This document shows, piece by piece, positions 21,949-32,143 of a DNA stretch of 64,000 nucleotides (within the stretch, counting starts at the first letter, position 1; each line of letters starts with the position of its first letter). The DNA is from Lithodes maja. Taxonomy: Eukaryota > Arthropoda > Malacostraca > Decapoda > Lithodidae. The notes under the pieces were generated by a model that was not told the origin of the DNA, did no database searches, and worked only from the letters and a program-made list of their open reading frames with translations. The stretch covers positions 62,001 through 126,000 of the forward strand of contig JBAKBP010004278.1 in NCBI GenBank assembly GCA_037953745.1. The letters are read 5' to 3'. The position numbers were made by a program, and so were the translations under genes.

Positions 21949-23943
21949 TTAATCGTTCCTCCGCTGGTCTGAAGACGGAGGACTAGGCTGTGACACTTTA
22001 GCTGCCCGAGCTCGGGTGACAACAAACGCCATGGGTTGTGCCTGGCACCGCTCGACCCACTCTTGCTCTTCCCTACTCACGTCGGCCGGCCTCTCGGCAA
22101 CGACTAAGGGTAGAACCTCAGAAGCGGGCATTGCAAAGTCGTTGCCGAGAAGAAGGTCGACGCCCTCCACTGGCAGTTTCTCCACAATCCCGACATCCAA
22201 TTCACGTGCCACACCATCCACCTCCAACTCCAACCGCACCAGCGGGTATGACCGAGTTGCATTAATACCCTGCACCACTACCACCCGAGCCGCGTTTATA
22301 GGGTAGCCAGTCAAGTTTTTCATCAGAGTCTGGGAAGCACCTGTATCATGCAAGACCTCTACTCCATGCTTGCGCCCCGCCCACATCACGCAACCCCGCC
22401 CTCTATGGTCGCAAAAAACATCCTGAGCAGGGTTCGAGCCTCCCAGGTGCTTCTGCATTGGCTGTGCCTCAGCCTCTGACGAACTGCCCCGGGCAAACTC
22501 AGATGACTTCGGAGACACACCAATGTTGCAGGCCAAAGACACAGCTGCTGTAGGTGGTTTGCTAGGACAGACTCTTGCAAAGTGCCCCTTTTTATGACAT
22601 TGATAACACTCCAACTCCCCTTTGGGCTTCCCTTGGTACTGGGAAGGGCCCGGCCCCTTCTTAAATGGGACGGTGCTAGTCTTGTGGTCAGTCTTGGTAT
22701 CATGGCTCTTGTACTTGTTTGCATAAGGTATATCACTAACTCGGGGGGGTGGGGCGTCACGCCCCTTGTTACCTGCCTCACTACGCTGGGCAGACCCGCA
22801 CCCACGAATTAGTGATAGCCGGAGGTCAGCCATCTCAGCTGCCTCCTGTAGAGTTTTTGGGTTCTTTTCTTTAATAGTTAAAGTCATTTCTGCACCAGTA
22901 CACTTATAAAACTGCTCGAGCAGAAACAGCTCAGTCAACTGTTCGGCCGTCTCAGCTTTCTCAGAACGTGTCCAGTTTTTAAGTGCATCTTTTAAGTCCC
23001 GGGCATGTTCAAGAAAGGTCGCCTCCCTAGTCTTTGTAACACCCCGAAACTTCAATCGATATGTTTCCGGTTGCAACTCGTATGCCCGTAGGACAGCTCT
23101 CTTCAATTCTGGGTAGTCAATGCAAGACTCTAAAGGCAGTGCATCATAAGCCTTCAGACCCTTACCCATAAGTCTTGAGGAGACTAGAGCTGCCCACTTC
23201 TCTTCAGGCCAATTATGCTCCCTACACTTCTTCTCAAAACGATTAAAAAATTCTGTGACTTCAGTTTCACTAAATACCGGCACCAATTTGACTAAGTGGG
23301 CCAAGGACTGTTCTCTTACTTGGCCCTCACGGCCCATCCGAGTCCCTGTCGACTCTGCACGAGTCTTATCTAAATCTAATTTAGCACAATATTTCTCCGA
23401 GTCGTACCTAAGCTCAGCCTCATGTCTCCTAACCTCAATCTCCTGCTTCCTAACCTCAATTTTAGCAAGCTCAAGTCTAAATACCATATCTGGAGACAGG
23501 CAGGAAGAGGGAGCTGCCACTACTGAAGGAGGGGGGGCAAAAACTGGGGAACCACCATGTGCACCACCCGAGGGCACTCCAATCTGCCAATTCTCATCCC
23601 TCTGTGGGAGAGTGCTAACCTCCGGTAACTGAGTGGACGGCACTGTGGGAGTCGAGTGAGAGGGGATCTGGGGAGGAACCCCCCCAAACGCCCTCTCCTC
23701 CGAAACCCCATGTCGCCCACGCAACACCCAGGAAATCAGCTCCCCCTTGGACATCCCTACTACATTGGAAATGCCCAAAACCTTGGCTATCAGGTGCAAG
23801 CCACAAACATCCACCCCAGTCAGCCTCTCCTCCGTCACGTGGTACCGCTTACTCACAAAAACTCTAGCATCCTCCTCACTGGTTACTAACGGCACACCTT
23901 CAAATGGCATCTCTCGCTCATCGTCAGTGCTAATGCACGACAT
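21949..23943 (-). CDS. gag: Element A Gag-protease
   Basis: Structural Gag plus aspartic protease of a Gmr1-like element, 664 residues from the ATG at 23941-23943; the codon four positions upstream is GTG. Approximate positions: N-terminal conserved block EEDARVF..GLHLIAKVLG at 27-60; coiled, charged segment at 160-200; capsid with SCAN-like region (YELQPETYRLKF, LFLLEQFYKC, KTLQEAAEMADLRL) at 290-385; knuckle CX2CX4HX4C at 446-459; protease DTGAS at 533-537 and LLLGNDF near 600. It ends at TAA (21949-21951) where element D has CAA, so one base change separates Gag-PR from pol. Gag would form the particle, and the protease would cleave the polyprotein. Confidence 0.9.
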   Translation of the reverse strand: MSCISTDDEREMPFEGVPLVTSEEDARVFVSKRYHVTEERLTGVDVCGLHLIAKVLGISNVVGMSKGELISWVLRGRHGVSEERAFGGVPPQIPSHSTPTVPSTQLPEVSTLPQRDENWQIGVPSGGAHGGSPVFAPPPSVVAAPSSCLSPDMVFRLELAKIEVRKQEIEVRRHEAELRYDSEKYCAKLDLDKTRAESTGTRMGREGQVREQSLAHLVKLVPVFSETEVTEFFNRFEKKCREHNWPEEKWAALVSSRLMGKGLKAYDALPLESCIDYPELKRAVLRAYELQPETYRLKFRGVTKTREATFLEHARDLKDALKNWTRSEKAETAEQLTELFLLEQFYKCTGAEMTLTIKEKNPKTLQEAAEMADLRLSLIRGCGSAQRSEAGNKGRDAPPPRVSDIPYANKYKSHDTKTDHKTSTVPFKKGPGPSQYQGKPKGELECYQCHKKGHFARVCPSKPPTAAVSLACNIGVSPKSSEFARGSSSEAEAQPMQKHLGGSNPAQDVFCDHRGRGCVMWAGRKHGVEVLHDTGASQTLMKNLTGYPINAARVVVVQGINATRSYPLVRLELEVDGVARELDVGIVEKLPVEGVDLLLGNDFAMPASEVLPLVVAERPADVSREEQEWVERCQAQPMAFVVTRARAAKVSQPSPPSSDQRRND

Positions 23944-24140
23944 ACTGAAGTCCACAAAAAAATTCTCGAGACAAAAGTGTTAAACTTCCTATGCAAGCAC
24001 TAATTACTAAATTAACTGGAGTCTCTTAAATGCTTTACTAATTGCCATACAAAAAAAATATTCTTCAATATGCACGCTAAAATACAAACAAACAAATGTT
24101 GTACAACTCTGCAAAAATTTATACTGTTCACAAAATCCTA

Positions 24141-24153
24141 AGCAAGGTCGCCA
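24141..24153 (-). promoter_or_regulatory. Element A primer-binding site
   Basis: On the minus strand TGGCGACCTTGCT starts two bases after the 5' LTR end. The same TGGCGACCT(T/A)GC follows the 5' LTRs of B, C and D. It would pair with a tRNA 3' end ...GGTCGCCA; some arginine tRNAs end this way, but I cannot confirm the primer. Confidence 0.85.
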
Positions 24154-24984
24154 TTTGTTACGACCTGGCACTCGGGTACACAAGGGCTCTCAATCAGGAC
24201 TCGAGTACGGCTCGCTGCCACAACGGAAACACACGATCCCAAACCCTGAGTACTGCCAGCCGAACAAAAAACACCAATACCCTCCAGAGTTCGATCTGCT
24301 ATAACGGGGTATACAAGAACTCGGTACTAGTGTTCAACAACAGACTAATAAAGAGACAGGAATTATCTAGTCTGGTCAACAATCAAACAAAGAAGTAAGA
24401 AACAACAACACCAAAGAATAGTGTTGGCCGAAGCCGAAGTAATCCACCCTTGACTAAGAACTTAAGAAGTCCTCCACCCTCTACTTCGGATCGGCACTAT
24501 TACGTTACGTTAATTAATAGTCCTTAAGCATCGAGCAAGGAATCTTCTGAAAAAGTTAGATGCTTCTCGGATGCTCGTAAGAAGTACGTATCGGATTTTG
24601 AACAGCAATTCAATAAGCAAAACACTGGCACTTAAATATTATTAAAGGTTTAAATTGGCATAAGAATAATTAAAAGAATATGCAATAGTAAATGGCAAAC
24701 ATTAAAAAGAAGTACTCCGAAAATGCAACGGCAATAGCCTACTCGGATTGTGCTCGTGGGCCACTAATCACCAAAGTAGCCAAGCGTGCAACACATGAAA
24801 TCAATAGTGCTTAAACAATATCATACATGAGGAAAGCTTCAATACTATTCTGTATCTACTAATCGAGCAAAGTCTAGCTGGGATGTAGTAGGCTAGGAAA
24901 CAATGGCTGAGCAAGTGGCTCGTAGCCTAGCGAAGTCCTTAAGGCTGTGCGGCCAAATTACGTTAATTGACGGGATGCTCTCTT

Positions 24985-25017
24985 GAGAGATCCAGATCGC
25001 TAGTATCTGGTTCTCTC
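24985..25017 (-). other. Conserved LTR hairpin, element A 5' LTR
   Basis: In element orientation the arms are GAGAGA-A-CCAGAT and ATCTGG-A-TCTCTC, with loop ACTAGCG. The 12 pairs enclose one A/A mismatch. The hairpin lies about 0.55 kb downstream of the TATA box, so inside the predicted transcript. Confidence 0.8.
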
Positions 25018-25568
25018 CTGGCGATCCTCTCAAAGTCAAAGCAAACGAGTTAGCACAGTGTTGGGTGGCAGAGGCAAAACCCGTCACTCGCAACACAGTG
25101 CTAAACTCACAAGGTACACAGTCAGAAAGACCACCTAGGCTTCCCACGTCTCCGTTGCGATTGTACAGGTTCAACAAAATCTAGTACACATCGGAAATCA
25201 CAACACCAGTAGCCTTATCCCAGTCTAGCATTACCTAGACTAGCAGAAAACAGGAATAGTAATAATAACACACAGGGAAATGCATATACGAGTGCAACAA
25301 ACATAAATCAATCCTATTCTAAGTTAACCCTTCCAAAATAGGCTATCTAATAGGCATGTATCTCATGAGAACTCCAGCGATAATACGTTGGCTGACTAGC
25401 TCTGCACCAACGGGACCATGGAAGTTAAAAAGGGTAGGGAAAAGAGGAGATAAGAATGTAAGGTAGTAGAGAAAGTTCACATCAGTCAGAAGAATATATA
25501 TAGTTAGCAAGGGAAATGAGAAGTCGCTCTGCCTAATGAGTTCTGAAGAAAAAATGGCTAGACTTCCC

Positions 25569-25576
25569 TTTTTATA
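25569..25576 (-). promoter_or_regulatory. Element A LTR TATA box
   Basis: TATAAAAA on the minus strand, preceded by GGGCCGGG. The same box is at 19012-19019 in the 3' LTR and at 60026-60033 in element D. Confidence 0.7.
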
Positions 25577-26015
25577 CCCGGCCCTCTAGTGAGCCCAACG
25601 TGAACTACTAAGGACCGCCCACTGAAAATCATTACGTAATTTCTCTCTCTCCTCTCGGATAGACAAAGGCTTTCCTAGCACTGAGGGGAGGGGGGAGGGG
25701 GGAAGTGCTAGTGAGTTAGGCCCACCTCCCGCATGGCGCACCCACTGACCCCCATTACGTAATTTCTCTCTCTCCTCTCATCATTACAAATAAGTTTTAC
25801 ACACAATACTTATAACTAATGATATAAAATAGAACTCGTTGACTCAGATGAAAACAAAATACATATTCATAATACTTATAGTACAACGGCTCACATTAAC
25901 TAAGTTAGGAAACTCTACATAGACTACAGCCAAAGTTCCTGCCCTGACGATCCTAGCGAGAGTGGGGCATGACTAGGCGTTCTGTACAGCATGCTCACAC
26001 TGGACATGCGTCACA

Positions 26016-27819
26016 GTATATATCCTACGACAATGTAACTAATGTCTGGGATATTCTTATGTTGTTTCACAGCTTGAAGCTGCCCTTATTCTTAACCAAC
26101 ACATCTTAGTATATTTTATTCTCGATAGTTGATTGTTTCATTATTATATATAAGATGTAAGTCTAGTGAGAGTAGGAGGAGACGAGCGGGAGAGAGAGAG
26201 CGAGCGAGCAGGGTGGGGGAGGTGAGTGTTGCTTTTCCTCCTCCTCCCTCCTGGAGGAGTTGCTCGCCCGCGTGGCCTTTTCTCTCGGTTTTGATTGGCT
26301 GGTGGTTCCTGGCGCCTTCTGCAGGCCTGCTGCCGGGTGACGTAACGGCCTGTGACCACCGTGCCTTTGTGTGGGATCCTGGAGGGGTCCAGAGGAGCTA
26401 TTCTCCTCAGAGCTCACCTCACTGTCGTACCCTTCGGACCCCCTTGATATCTATCCCTCTCAACCCCACTTAGAAACTTTCTCTCTTACTTTGTATACCT
26501 TCTTTCCACTACTTCACCAGTCTATTTAATTACCCCATCCCCTTGATAGACCTTATATCTATCATTGTATTAACGACGAGCTCTCAGATAACTAGATAGG
26601 ATTTTGGGCCTTATGCAGAGATATAATTGTTAATGAGACCTAGGAAGCTTTTTTGTTGTCTCATATTTGGTGGTTTCATGCTTGCTAGTGTGTTCTTGTG
26701 GCAGGTGAGCAGGGGCTAGACCGGAGGGGAGGTTTTTTTTGCGATCCTTTAAGTAAAGTCTGCTGGTGCGAGTCCTGTGGACCTGCACGACTTTACTAGG
26801 ATACCAGTGGGAGTCTGGGGGGCATTTTCTTGTCTGTGTGCCTGTGTGTCTAGTGTTGTGTTGTGTGAGGGCCCTTGCCTAGTCCACTCAGCACTGCGCT
26901 AGCACGTCTTGCATTTGTTTTAGGGTCGCCAGGAGAGAGTCAGATACTTGGGATCTGAGTCTCTCAAGAGAGCACCCTTTCAATTAGAGTAATTTGGCAC
27001 ACAGACTTGGGAACGTCCCTAGGCTAGAGCAGGTGGCTCAGCCCGGGTATCCGAAGCGTATATCCTTCCAGCTAGACCTCTGCCACCTGGCAGATTAACA
27101 GCTAGCGGTTTATTATATCTGTATGCTTGTTATTGTGCCACAGTTTACCGTTTTTGTGAGCATTGTGAGTCAGGGTGTGGCTTAGAGACTCTGTCCGAGC
27201 AGGCTTGCCTGACTAAGAGTGAGAAGCACACCTGTATGTGGTTATGTTGCGAGTTGCTGCCTTTATTTAATTATACCTATGCCATTATACACTGTATGGC
27301 CTATCACTAGTATTTATTCCTGCTTATGAGTTAAGAGTTCTCTAAATCCATAACTTACTTTCTTTGCTAAGCATCAGATCCTACAGTAGCCGCATGCAGT
27401 TTAGAAACCTGCATCTTGTCTACCTGTACGATGTTTTGAGGACTGTTTGCTTTCACCTTCTTTCACGCAGGGGTGATTAGTTGTATTAATTAACGTAACG
27501 TTAAATGTACTTTCTTCTAGTTTGTTATTAAATTGTTTCTGCAATTTAATTCCGTTATCTATCTTTTCCTTGAAGCTTTAAGTCAACTTAGTTGTGTGAT
27601 CTTTTATATAGCCTGCTTGACTATCAGCAGTCTATAGTGCTCCCTGTAACCGAGTCATAGGATACCTCGTTGTCCAGGCAGGACTCTAGACGGTTTAGGG
27701 TGGTTTGTTGCCTGGGTTTATAGATAAGGGTGGGATCTAGCGTTTTCCGTTGTTGCTTTTTGCCGCATACCTAGTCCAATAGAAAGAGCCCAGTGTTTAT
27801 TATATCCCAGGACGTAACA
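26016..27819 (+). repeat. Element B 5' LTR, right piece
   Basis: 26016-26019 is the right GTAT copy of element A's target duplication. The rest matches 32251-34066 of B's 3' LTR and ends GACGTAACA. Frames read in this LTR (for example 26129-26473) are not supported as genes. Confidence 0.93.
26933..26965 (+). other. Conserved LTR hairpin, element B 5' LTR
   Basis: The arms are GAGAGA-G-TCAGAT and ATCTGA-G-TCTCTC around loop ACTTGGG. Compared with A, the pair C-G has become T-A and the mismatch A/A has become G/G. The identical hairpin is at 33178-33210 in the 3' LTR. Confidence 0.8.
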
Positions 27820-27821
27820 AA

Positions 27822-27834
27822 TGGCGACCTTGCA
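27822..27834 (+). promoter_or_regulatory. Element B primer-binding site
   Basis: TGGCGACCTTGCA starts two bases after the 5' LTR end, the same as in A and D except for the last base. Confidence 0.85.
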
Positions 27835-28045
27835 TAGGATTTACTGAACAGAGGAATATAGTGGTCATTTGTTTTGAGATTCCTTATGATTAGAGGAATA
27901 CAGTGGACATAGTTTTTTTTTTTTTTTTTTTTTTTGGAGCAACCAATATAACACATTAAACACTTTAAATAACATTAGTATATACATACTTGCATAGGAG
28001 ATAAGGCACATTCTATAATCGTGATAATTACTGCAGTGCACAAAC

Positions 28046-30055
28046 ATGTCTAATACATCAGAACACAGTGGTGGGTCAGGTCACGATACGGGCTCGGAGG
28101 GAGAAAGACCTGTGGAGTGGCTAGTCAATAGCGAGGAGGGTGCTAGAAGATTTTTAGAGGTGCCCCTTACCGCTGCCAGGGTGTTGAAGCTGAATAAGTA
28201 TGGCTTAAAGTGTGTGGCAGGTCTTCAGGGTCACCAGGGTTTAAGTGGCATGAGGAAAGATCAGCTGAGGACTTTGATATTGGGTTTAGAAGGGAGAGAC
28301 CTGGGTGGAGAGGCGACTGGGGGCCCCGGTCCCCAGCCCCCCCTCCACTCTACCCCCATATCAAACGTCAGGGTGCCTGAATTTAGTACATACCCCCAAG
28401 TTGATGGTCAATGGCAGCGTGGAATTCAATCACAGGGACCCTCTCCATTAAATGCACCTTCCCCTCCTCAAGGGTTGACTCCAGATTTGTTGTTTCGGCT
28501 TGAGATGGCCAAGGTTGAGGTTGCTAGAGCTCAGGTTGAGGCCGCCGAAAGACAGGTTAGTGTGCAGGCTGAGGTTGCTGCTAGAGCTCAGGTTGAGGCT
28601 GCTAGAGCTCAGGCTGAGGCTGCTGAGAGAACAGCTATACGAGAGGCTGAACAGCAGGCAGAGTCTACTAGGTATCGGGCTGACAGGGAGCTGGAGAGAT
28701 CTCGAGTGGAGGTAACAGGGCGAAATATTGGGGAAGGTAACAGACATCGGGACCAATCATTGTCGCACCTGCTTAAAGTAGTTCCTGTGTTCGATGAATC
28801 ATGTGTGACTGAGTTTTTTATGCGATTTGAGAAGAAGTGTCAGGAACACCAGTGGCCTCAGGAAAAGTGGGCAGCATTAGTTTCATCAAGACTCTTAGGA
28901 AAGAGGCTAAAAGCGTATGATGCACTACCTTTAGAGTCCTGTGTAGTTTATGATGAGCTAAAGAAGGCTGTGCTACGGGCCTATGAGTTACAACCAGAAA
29001 CTTACCGCTTGAAGTTTCGGGGTGTTACTAAGGGCAAGGATAGTACCTTCCTAGAACACGCCCGGGACTTGTCTGATGCACTACGACATTGGCTGCGTTC
29101 TGAGAGGGCAGCTACTTTTGAGGAGTTGAGGGAGCTGGTTCTCTTGGAGCAGTTCTTTAAGTGCACAGGCGGGGACTTAACATTAAATATAAAGGACAAA
29201 AATCCTAGAACTCTCCAGGAGGCAGCAGAAATGGCTGACCTCCGACTGTCATTAATTCGAGGGTGCGAAGCAGCAGCTAGGAGTGAGTCGGGTGCAAAGG
29301 ATCGTACCCCTCCCCCTCCCAAGAATTTTGATACACATAAATACACAAAACCAGGTAGCACTGACAATAAAACTGAACATAAACCAAATGCCGTCCCGTA
29401 TAAGAAGTCTAATGGTACCTCCCACTCCCAAGGGAATCCAAAGAGTAAAGAGTGCTTTGCATGTCACAAGGAGGGTCACTTTGCAAATGCTTGTCCGAAC
29501 AAGCCACCAAACAAGGTTGTGTCATTGGCCCGCAGCATAGGGGTGTCGCCTATATCTTCTGAGTTTGCCAAGGGTAGTTCGTCAGAGGTTGGGACACAGC
29601 CTGTGTTCAAGAGTCCGGAAGGCTCGAACCCTGTCCGCGACGTCTTTGGGGGTCATAGAGGGCATGGTTTTGTGAGGTGGGCTGGCGAAAGGCGAGGAGT
29701 TAAGCTATTGCGTGATACTTGGGCTTCTCAGACCTTGTTAAAGAACTTTACTGGTAGGCCGATTAACGCTGCTCGGGTGGTGGTAGTTCAGGGGATCAAT
29801 GCTACGAAGTCCTACCCGCTGGTGCAGATGGAGCTGGAGGTGGGTGGTGTGGCGAAGAAGCTGGATGTCGGAATCGTAGAGAACTTGCCTGTTGGGGGCG
29901 TCGACCTCCTCCTCGGCAACGACTTTGCGGTGCCTGCTTCTAAGGTTTCACCCTTGGTCGTTGCCGAGAAGGCAGCCGACGTTAGTATGGAGGAACAGGA
30001 GCGGGTTGAGAAGTGTAGCGTACAAACCATGGCGTGTGTTGTGACGCGTTCTTAG
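28046..30055 (+). CDS. gag: Element B Gag-protease, protease active site altered
   Basis: 669 residues from ATG at 28046. Layout as in A: N-terminal block SEEGARRF..YGLKCVAG; an alanine/glutamate-rich coiled segment at about 152-205 with repeated AAERQ/ARAQVEAA units; capsid with SCAN-like YELQPETYRLKF and LVLLEQFFKC; knuckle CFACHKEGHFANAC. The protease motif reads DTWAS instead of DTGAS, which should abolish activity. LLLGNDF is kept. The frame ends at TAG (30053-30055), where A and D read on into pol. Gag N-terminal sequence differs from A and C, marking a separate family. The capsid frame is open, so particle protein could still be made. Confidence 0.88.
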   Translation: MSNTSEHSGGSGHDTGSEGERPVEWLVNSEEGARRFLEVPLTAARVLKLNKYGLKCVAGLQGHQGLSGMRKDQLRTLILGLEGRDLGGEATGGPGPQPPLHSTPISNVRVPEFSTYPQVDGQWQRGIQSQGPSPLNAPSPPQGLTPDLLFRLEMAKVEVARAQVEAAERQVSVQAEVAARAQVEAARAQAEAAERTAIREAEQQAESTRYRADRELERSRVEVTGRNIGEGNRHRDQSLSHLLKVVPVFDESCVTEFFMRFEKKCQEHQWPQEKWAALVSSRLLGKRLKAYDALPLESCVVYDELKKAVLRAYELQPETYRLKFRGVTKGKDSTFLEHARDLSDALRHWLRSERAATFEELRELVLLEQFFKCTGGDLTLNIKDKNPRTLQEAAEMADLRLSLIRGCEAAARSESGAKDRTPPPPKNFDTHKYTKPGSTDNKTEHKPNAVPYKKSNGTSHSQGNPKSKECFACHKEGHFANACPNKPPNKVVSLARSIGVSPISSEFAKGSSSEVGTQPVFKSPEGSNPVRDVFGGHRGHGFVRWAGERRGVKLLRDTWASQTLLKNFTGRPINAARVVVVQGINATKSYPLVQMELEVGGVAKKLDVGIVENLPVGGVDLLLGNDFAVPASKVSPLVVAEKAADVSMEEQERVEKCSVQTMACVVTRS

Positions 30056-31873
30056 ACATACGGAGCCTTGCAGCCACCACCACAGTCTATCAAACCGCGG
30101 AGGAAAGGTCACAAGAAAACGGGAAGTGTTGGTCAATTGGAGAGTTTTGAGCCGGCAGTGTTTCTTGGTGACTCATTATTGGCACCTATGTTAGAGTCTG
30201 GAGAGGCCCCAGGACCTGTCACAGCTAGTGAGGAGGTAGGGCAGGAAGAGACTCCGAGGCAGCAACGTTACACACGGAGAGAAAAAAGGGTTGCTCAGTT
30301 TGATATTGGGGGAGGACTTGGGTTGCTTCGGAAGCATCTAGACAGGTTGGTTCCCTCAGACATTTGTAAACTGCAGTTGGAGGATCCGGAAGTTCAGAAG
30401 TGTGGTAATGGTGCTGTCGAGATCAAACACCAGGACGGGGAAACATGTCATGTGAACCTGTTCGAGGAGTTTGTGAGGCAACCACCTGAGCAGCCTACTG
30501 TCCCTGTGTTGGTCTGCCGCGGCCAAGGTGGAGAAGGAGAGGGGGGGCAGTAGGGCACAGGTGGAGGAGAGTAGGGATTGTCATGTCTCGGCGGAGCAGT
30601 GGGCGGGGGACACGAGTCTGGTGGCTGTGGAAGCGCTAGAGCACCTGCCTGAGCAGCAGTGTGCAGCGCTCCAGCCCCAGCTCGGTTCATACCCCACTGG
30701 TCGTGCCGAGCCCCTGAGTCTCACAACTCGGGCGGTGCAAGATGTTCCGCGGGCAGGTCACGTGAATGTTGAAAGACCGTTAGCCTCGTTGTTTTGGTGG
30801 TTCAAGGTGGGCGACGAGGCTTTGGCATGGTTGCCAGGTCAGGGTCGACCCATGGCTGCCAAGGGTGGTGGTCAAAAGGAGGACATTGAGCAGATTGGTG
30901 AGGTTGGCTGTGGAGTGGCTGTGCCCGGTCGTCGCATAGCCTCCCAATGCTGCTCTAGTCTAATGCAACAGCCCTACCATAGACCGACTGTATCTGGCCA
31001 TGTCGCTAAAAGCGGTGATGCTGCGCAGGCAGATGTCGTCACAAGGAATGCGGGGGTGCGCATGTACGGTATCGGCGGGGAAGCCTTAGCAATAATGAAC
31101 TATGGGAGTGACTGCACAGATGGTACTGATTGTCCCTCTCATGACCTGGCTGTTCTAGGGACGAAGGTGGAGAAGGAGGGAGACTACAGGTTAGAAGCTG
31201 CGGTCTCGGCTGGGTTGTGGAAGGGCACTAGGATTGTTATTCTGCGAGATAAGTTGTTTACTAGGCTGTGGCAGTGCATCCGCATGTTTGTTGCTTCTCC
31301 AGGCCTGATGTACGGGGTAGAATCCGACATGCAGGCTGGAGATAGTGCAAGGCTCAGTTTAATTCTCTACCGTATAAATCCTGCTCGACAGCCTGTGGTG
31401 CAAGCAGAGCTGGATTACGTGTTGACGAAGGGTCTGAGGGATAAGGAATGTCGTGAGTGGTCGTTGCCTGTAACTTTGCAACCGGTGTTAAGTGGCAAGA
31501 TCAGTGAGTGTGTTGATTGCGAGAGTGTGTGTGCATTATCCCTGACAGACGCCTATACCTTATCGAGAGTTGACGACACCATAGACCGCCTCGGGGCTGC
31601 ATCGCCTATCACGAAGGTAGAACTAGTGAAAGGTTATTGGCAGGCCCCGTTGCCGGAAAGAGCGAAGAGAAATGCCAGTCTTGTGTTGAACTGGGCAGTT
31701 TATCAGTGCCAGGTGTTGTTGTGCTGCCGGAACACAAGTTGGATGTGTGGCATGATAAGGGCACTGATAATGTTTTGGCTGATTGGTTGTCACGGGAGGG
31801 TTTGTTTGCAGGAGAACCCTCGCCGTTCAGTCAGTGTGTGTTGAGAGTGGAGGAAAATAGGCTGTCATTGTAG
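30056..31873 (+). pseudogene. Element B rearranged pol, same module as element A
   Basis: After the TAG the same frame continues. From about 30180 to 31630 the DNA is nearly identical to the pol module of A (20430-21880), including the missing integrase core, although B's gag and LTRs belong to another family. A run of 7 G at about 30540-30547, against 6 in A, shifts the frame. RT fingers follow (LSRVDDTIDRLG, VKGYWQ). Beyond about 31640 it departs from A and jumps to GTDNVLADWLSREG, a likely RNase H C-terminus, ending at 31873. The catalytic RT and integrase are absent. Confidence 0.83.
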
Positions 31874-32130
31874 TTCAGCTGAAAAAAACAAATTAAAAAA
31901 GCAAAAACCTTATAAAAACTCTTTATTTTTATAACGTGTAGAATTTTGTATAATTTGTTGTAGCAGTATCTAAGTTGAATGTTTTCGCTTATTGTCGCTA
32001 AGTTAGTTGAACTTGCTCGGTGGAGTGCAACAGTCTTTATTTTTTTATATATAGTGCCTTGTGTTGCAACAGTGTGTGGTACTATGAGAAGCTTTCTGTT
32101 AGATATGAAGAACTTAGTCAAATGTCTTAT

Positions 32131-32143
32131 ATCTTGGGGGAGG
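32131..32143 (+). promoter_or_regulatory. Element B polypurine tract
   Basis: ATCTTGGGGGAGG lies directly before the 3' LTR start at 32144, identical to the tract of A. Confidence 0.88.

Larger units (their letters stand above)
17599..26015 (-). mobile_element. LTR retrotransposon A (Gmr1-like, non-autonomous), nested in B's 5' LTR
   Basis: 8417 bp on the minus strand. LTRs at 24156-26015 (5') and 17599-19457 (3') are almost identical, TG...CA bounded and about 1860 bp long. GTAT flanks both sides (17595-17598 and 26016-26019). The near-identity of the LTRs points to a recent insertion. The interior encodes Gag-protease and a pol that lacks the integrase core and the RT active-site block, so this copy would need proteins from elsewhere. 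Confidence 0.95.
24156..26015 (-). repeat. Element A 5' LTR
   Basis: 1860 bp, the transcription-initiating LTR for the minus-strand element. It carries the TATA box at 25569-25576 and the hairpin at 24985-25017. It borders GTAT at 26016-26019. Confidence 0.95.

Noticed and set aside
26129..26473. 114-codon frame in element B's LTR
   Set aside because: Not kept in the 3' LTR copy because of indels, and it has no recognisable domain.
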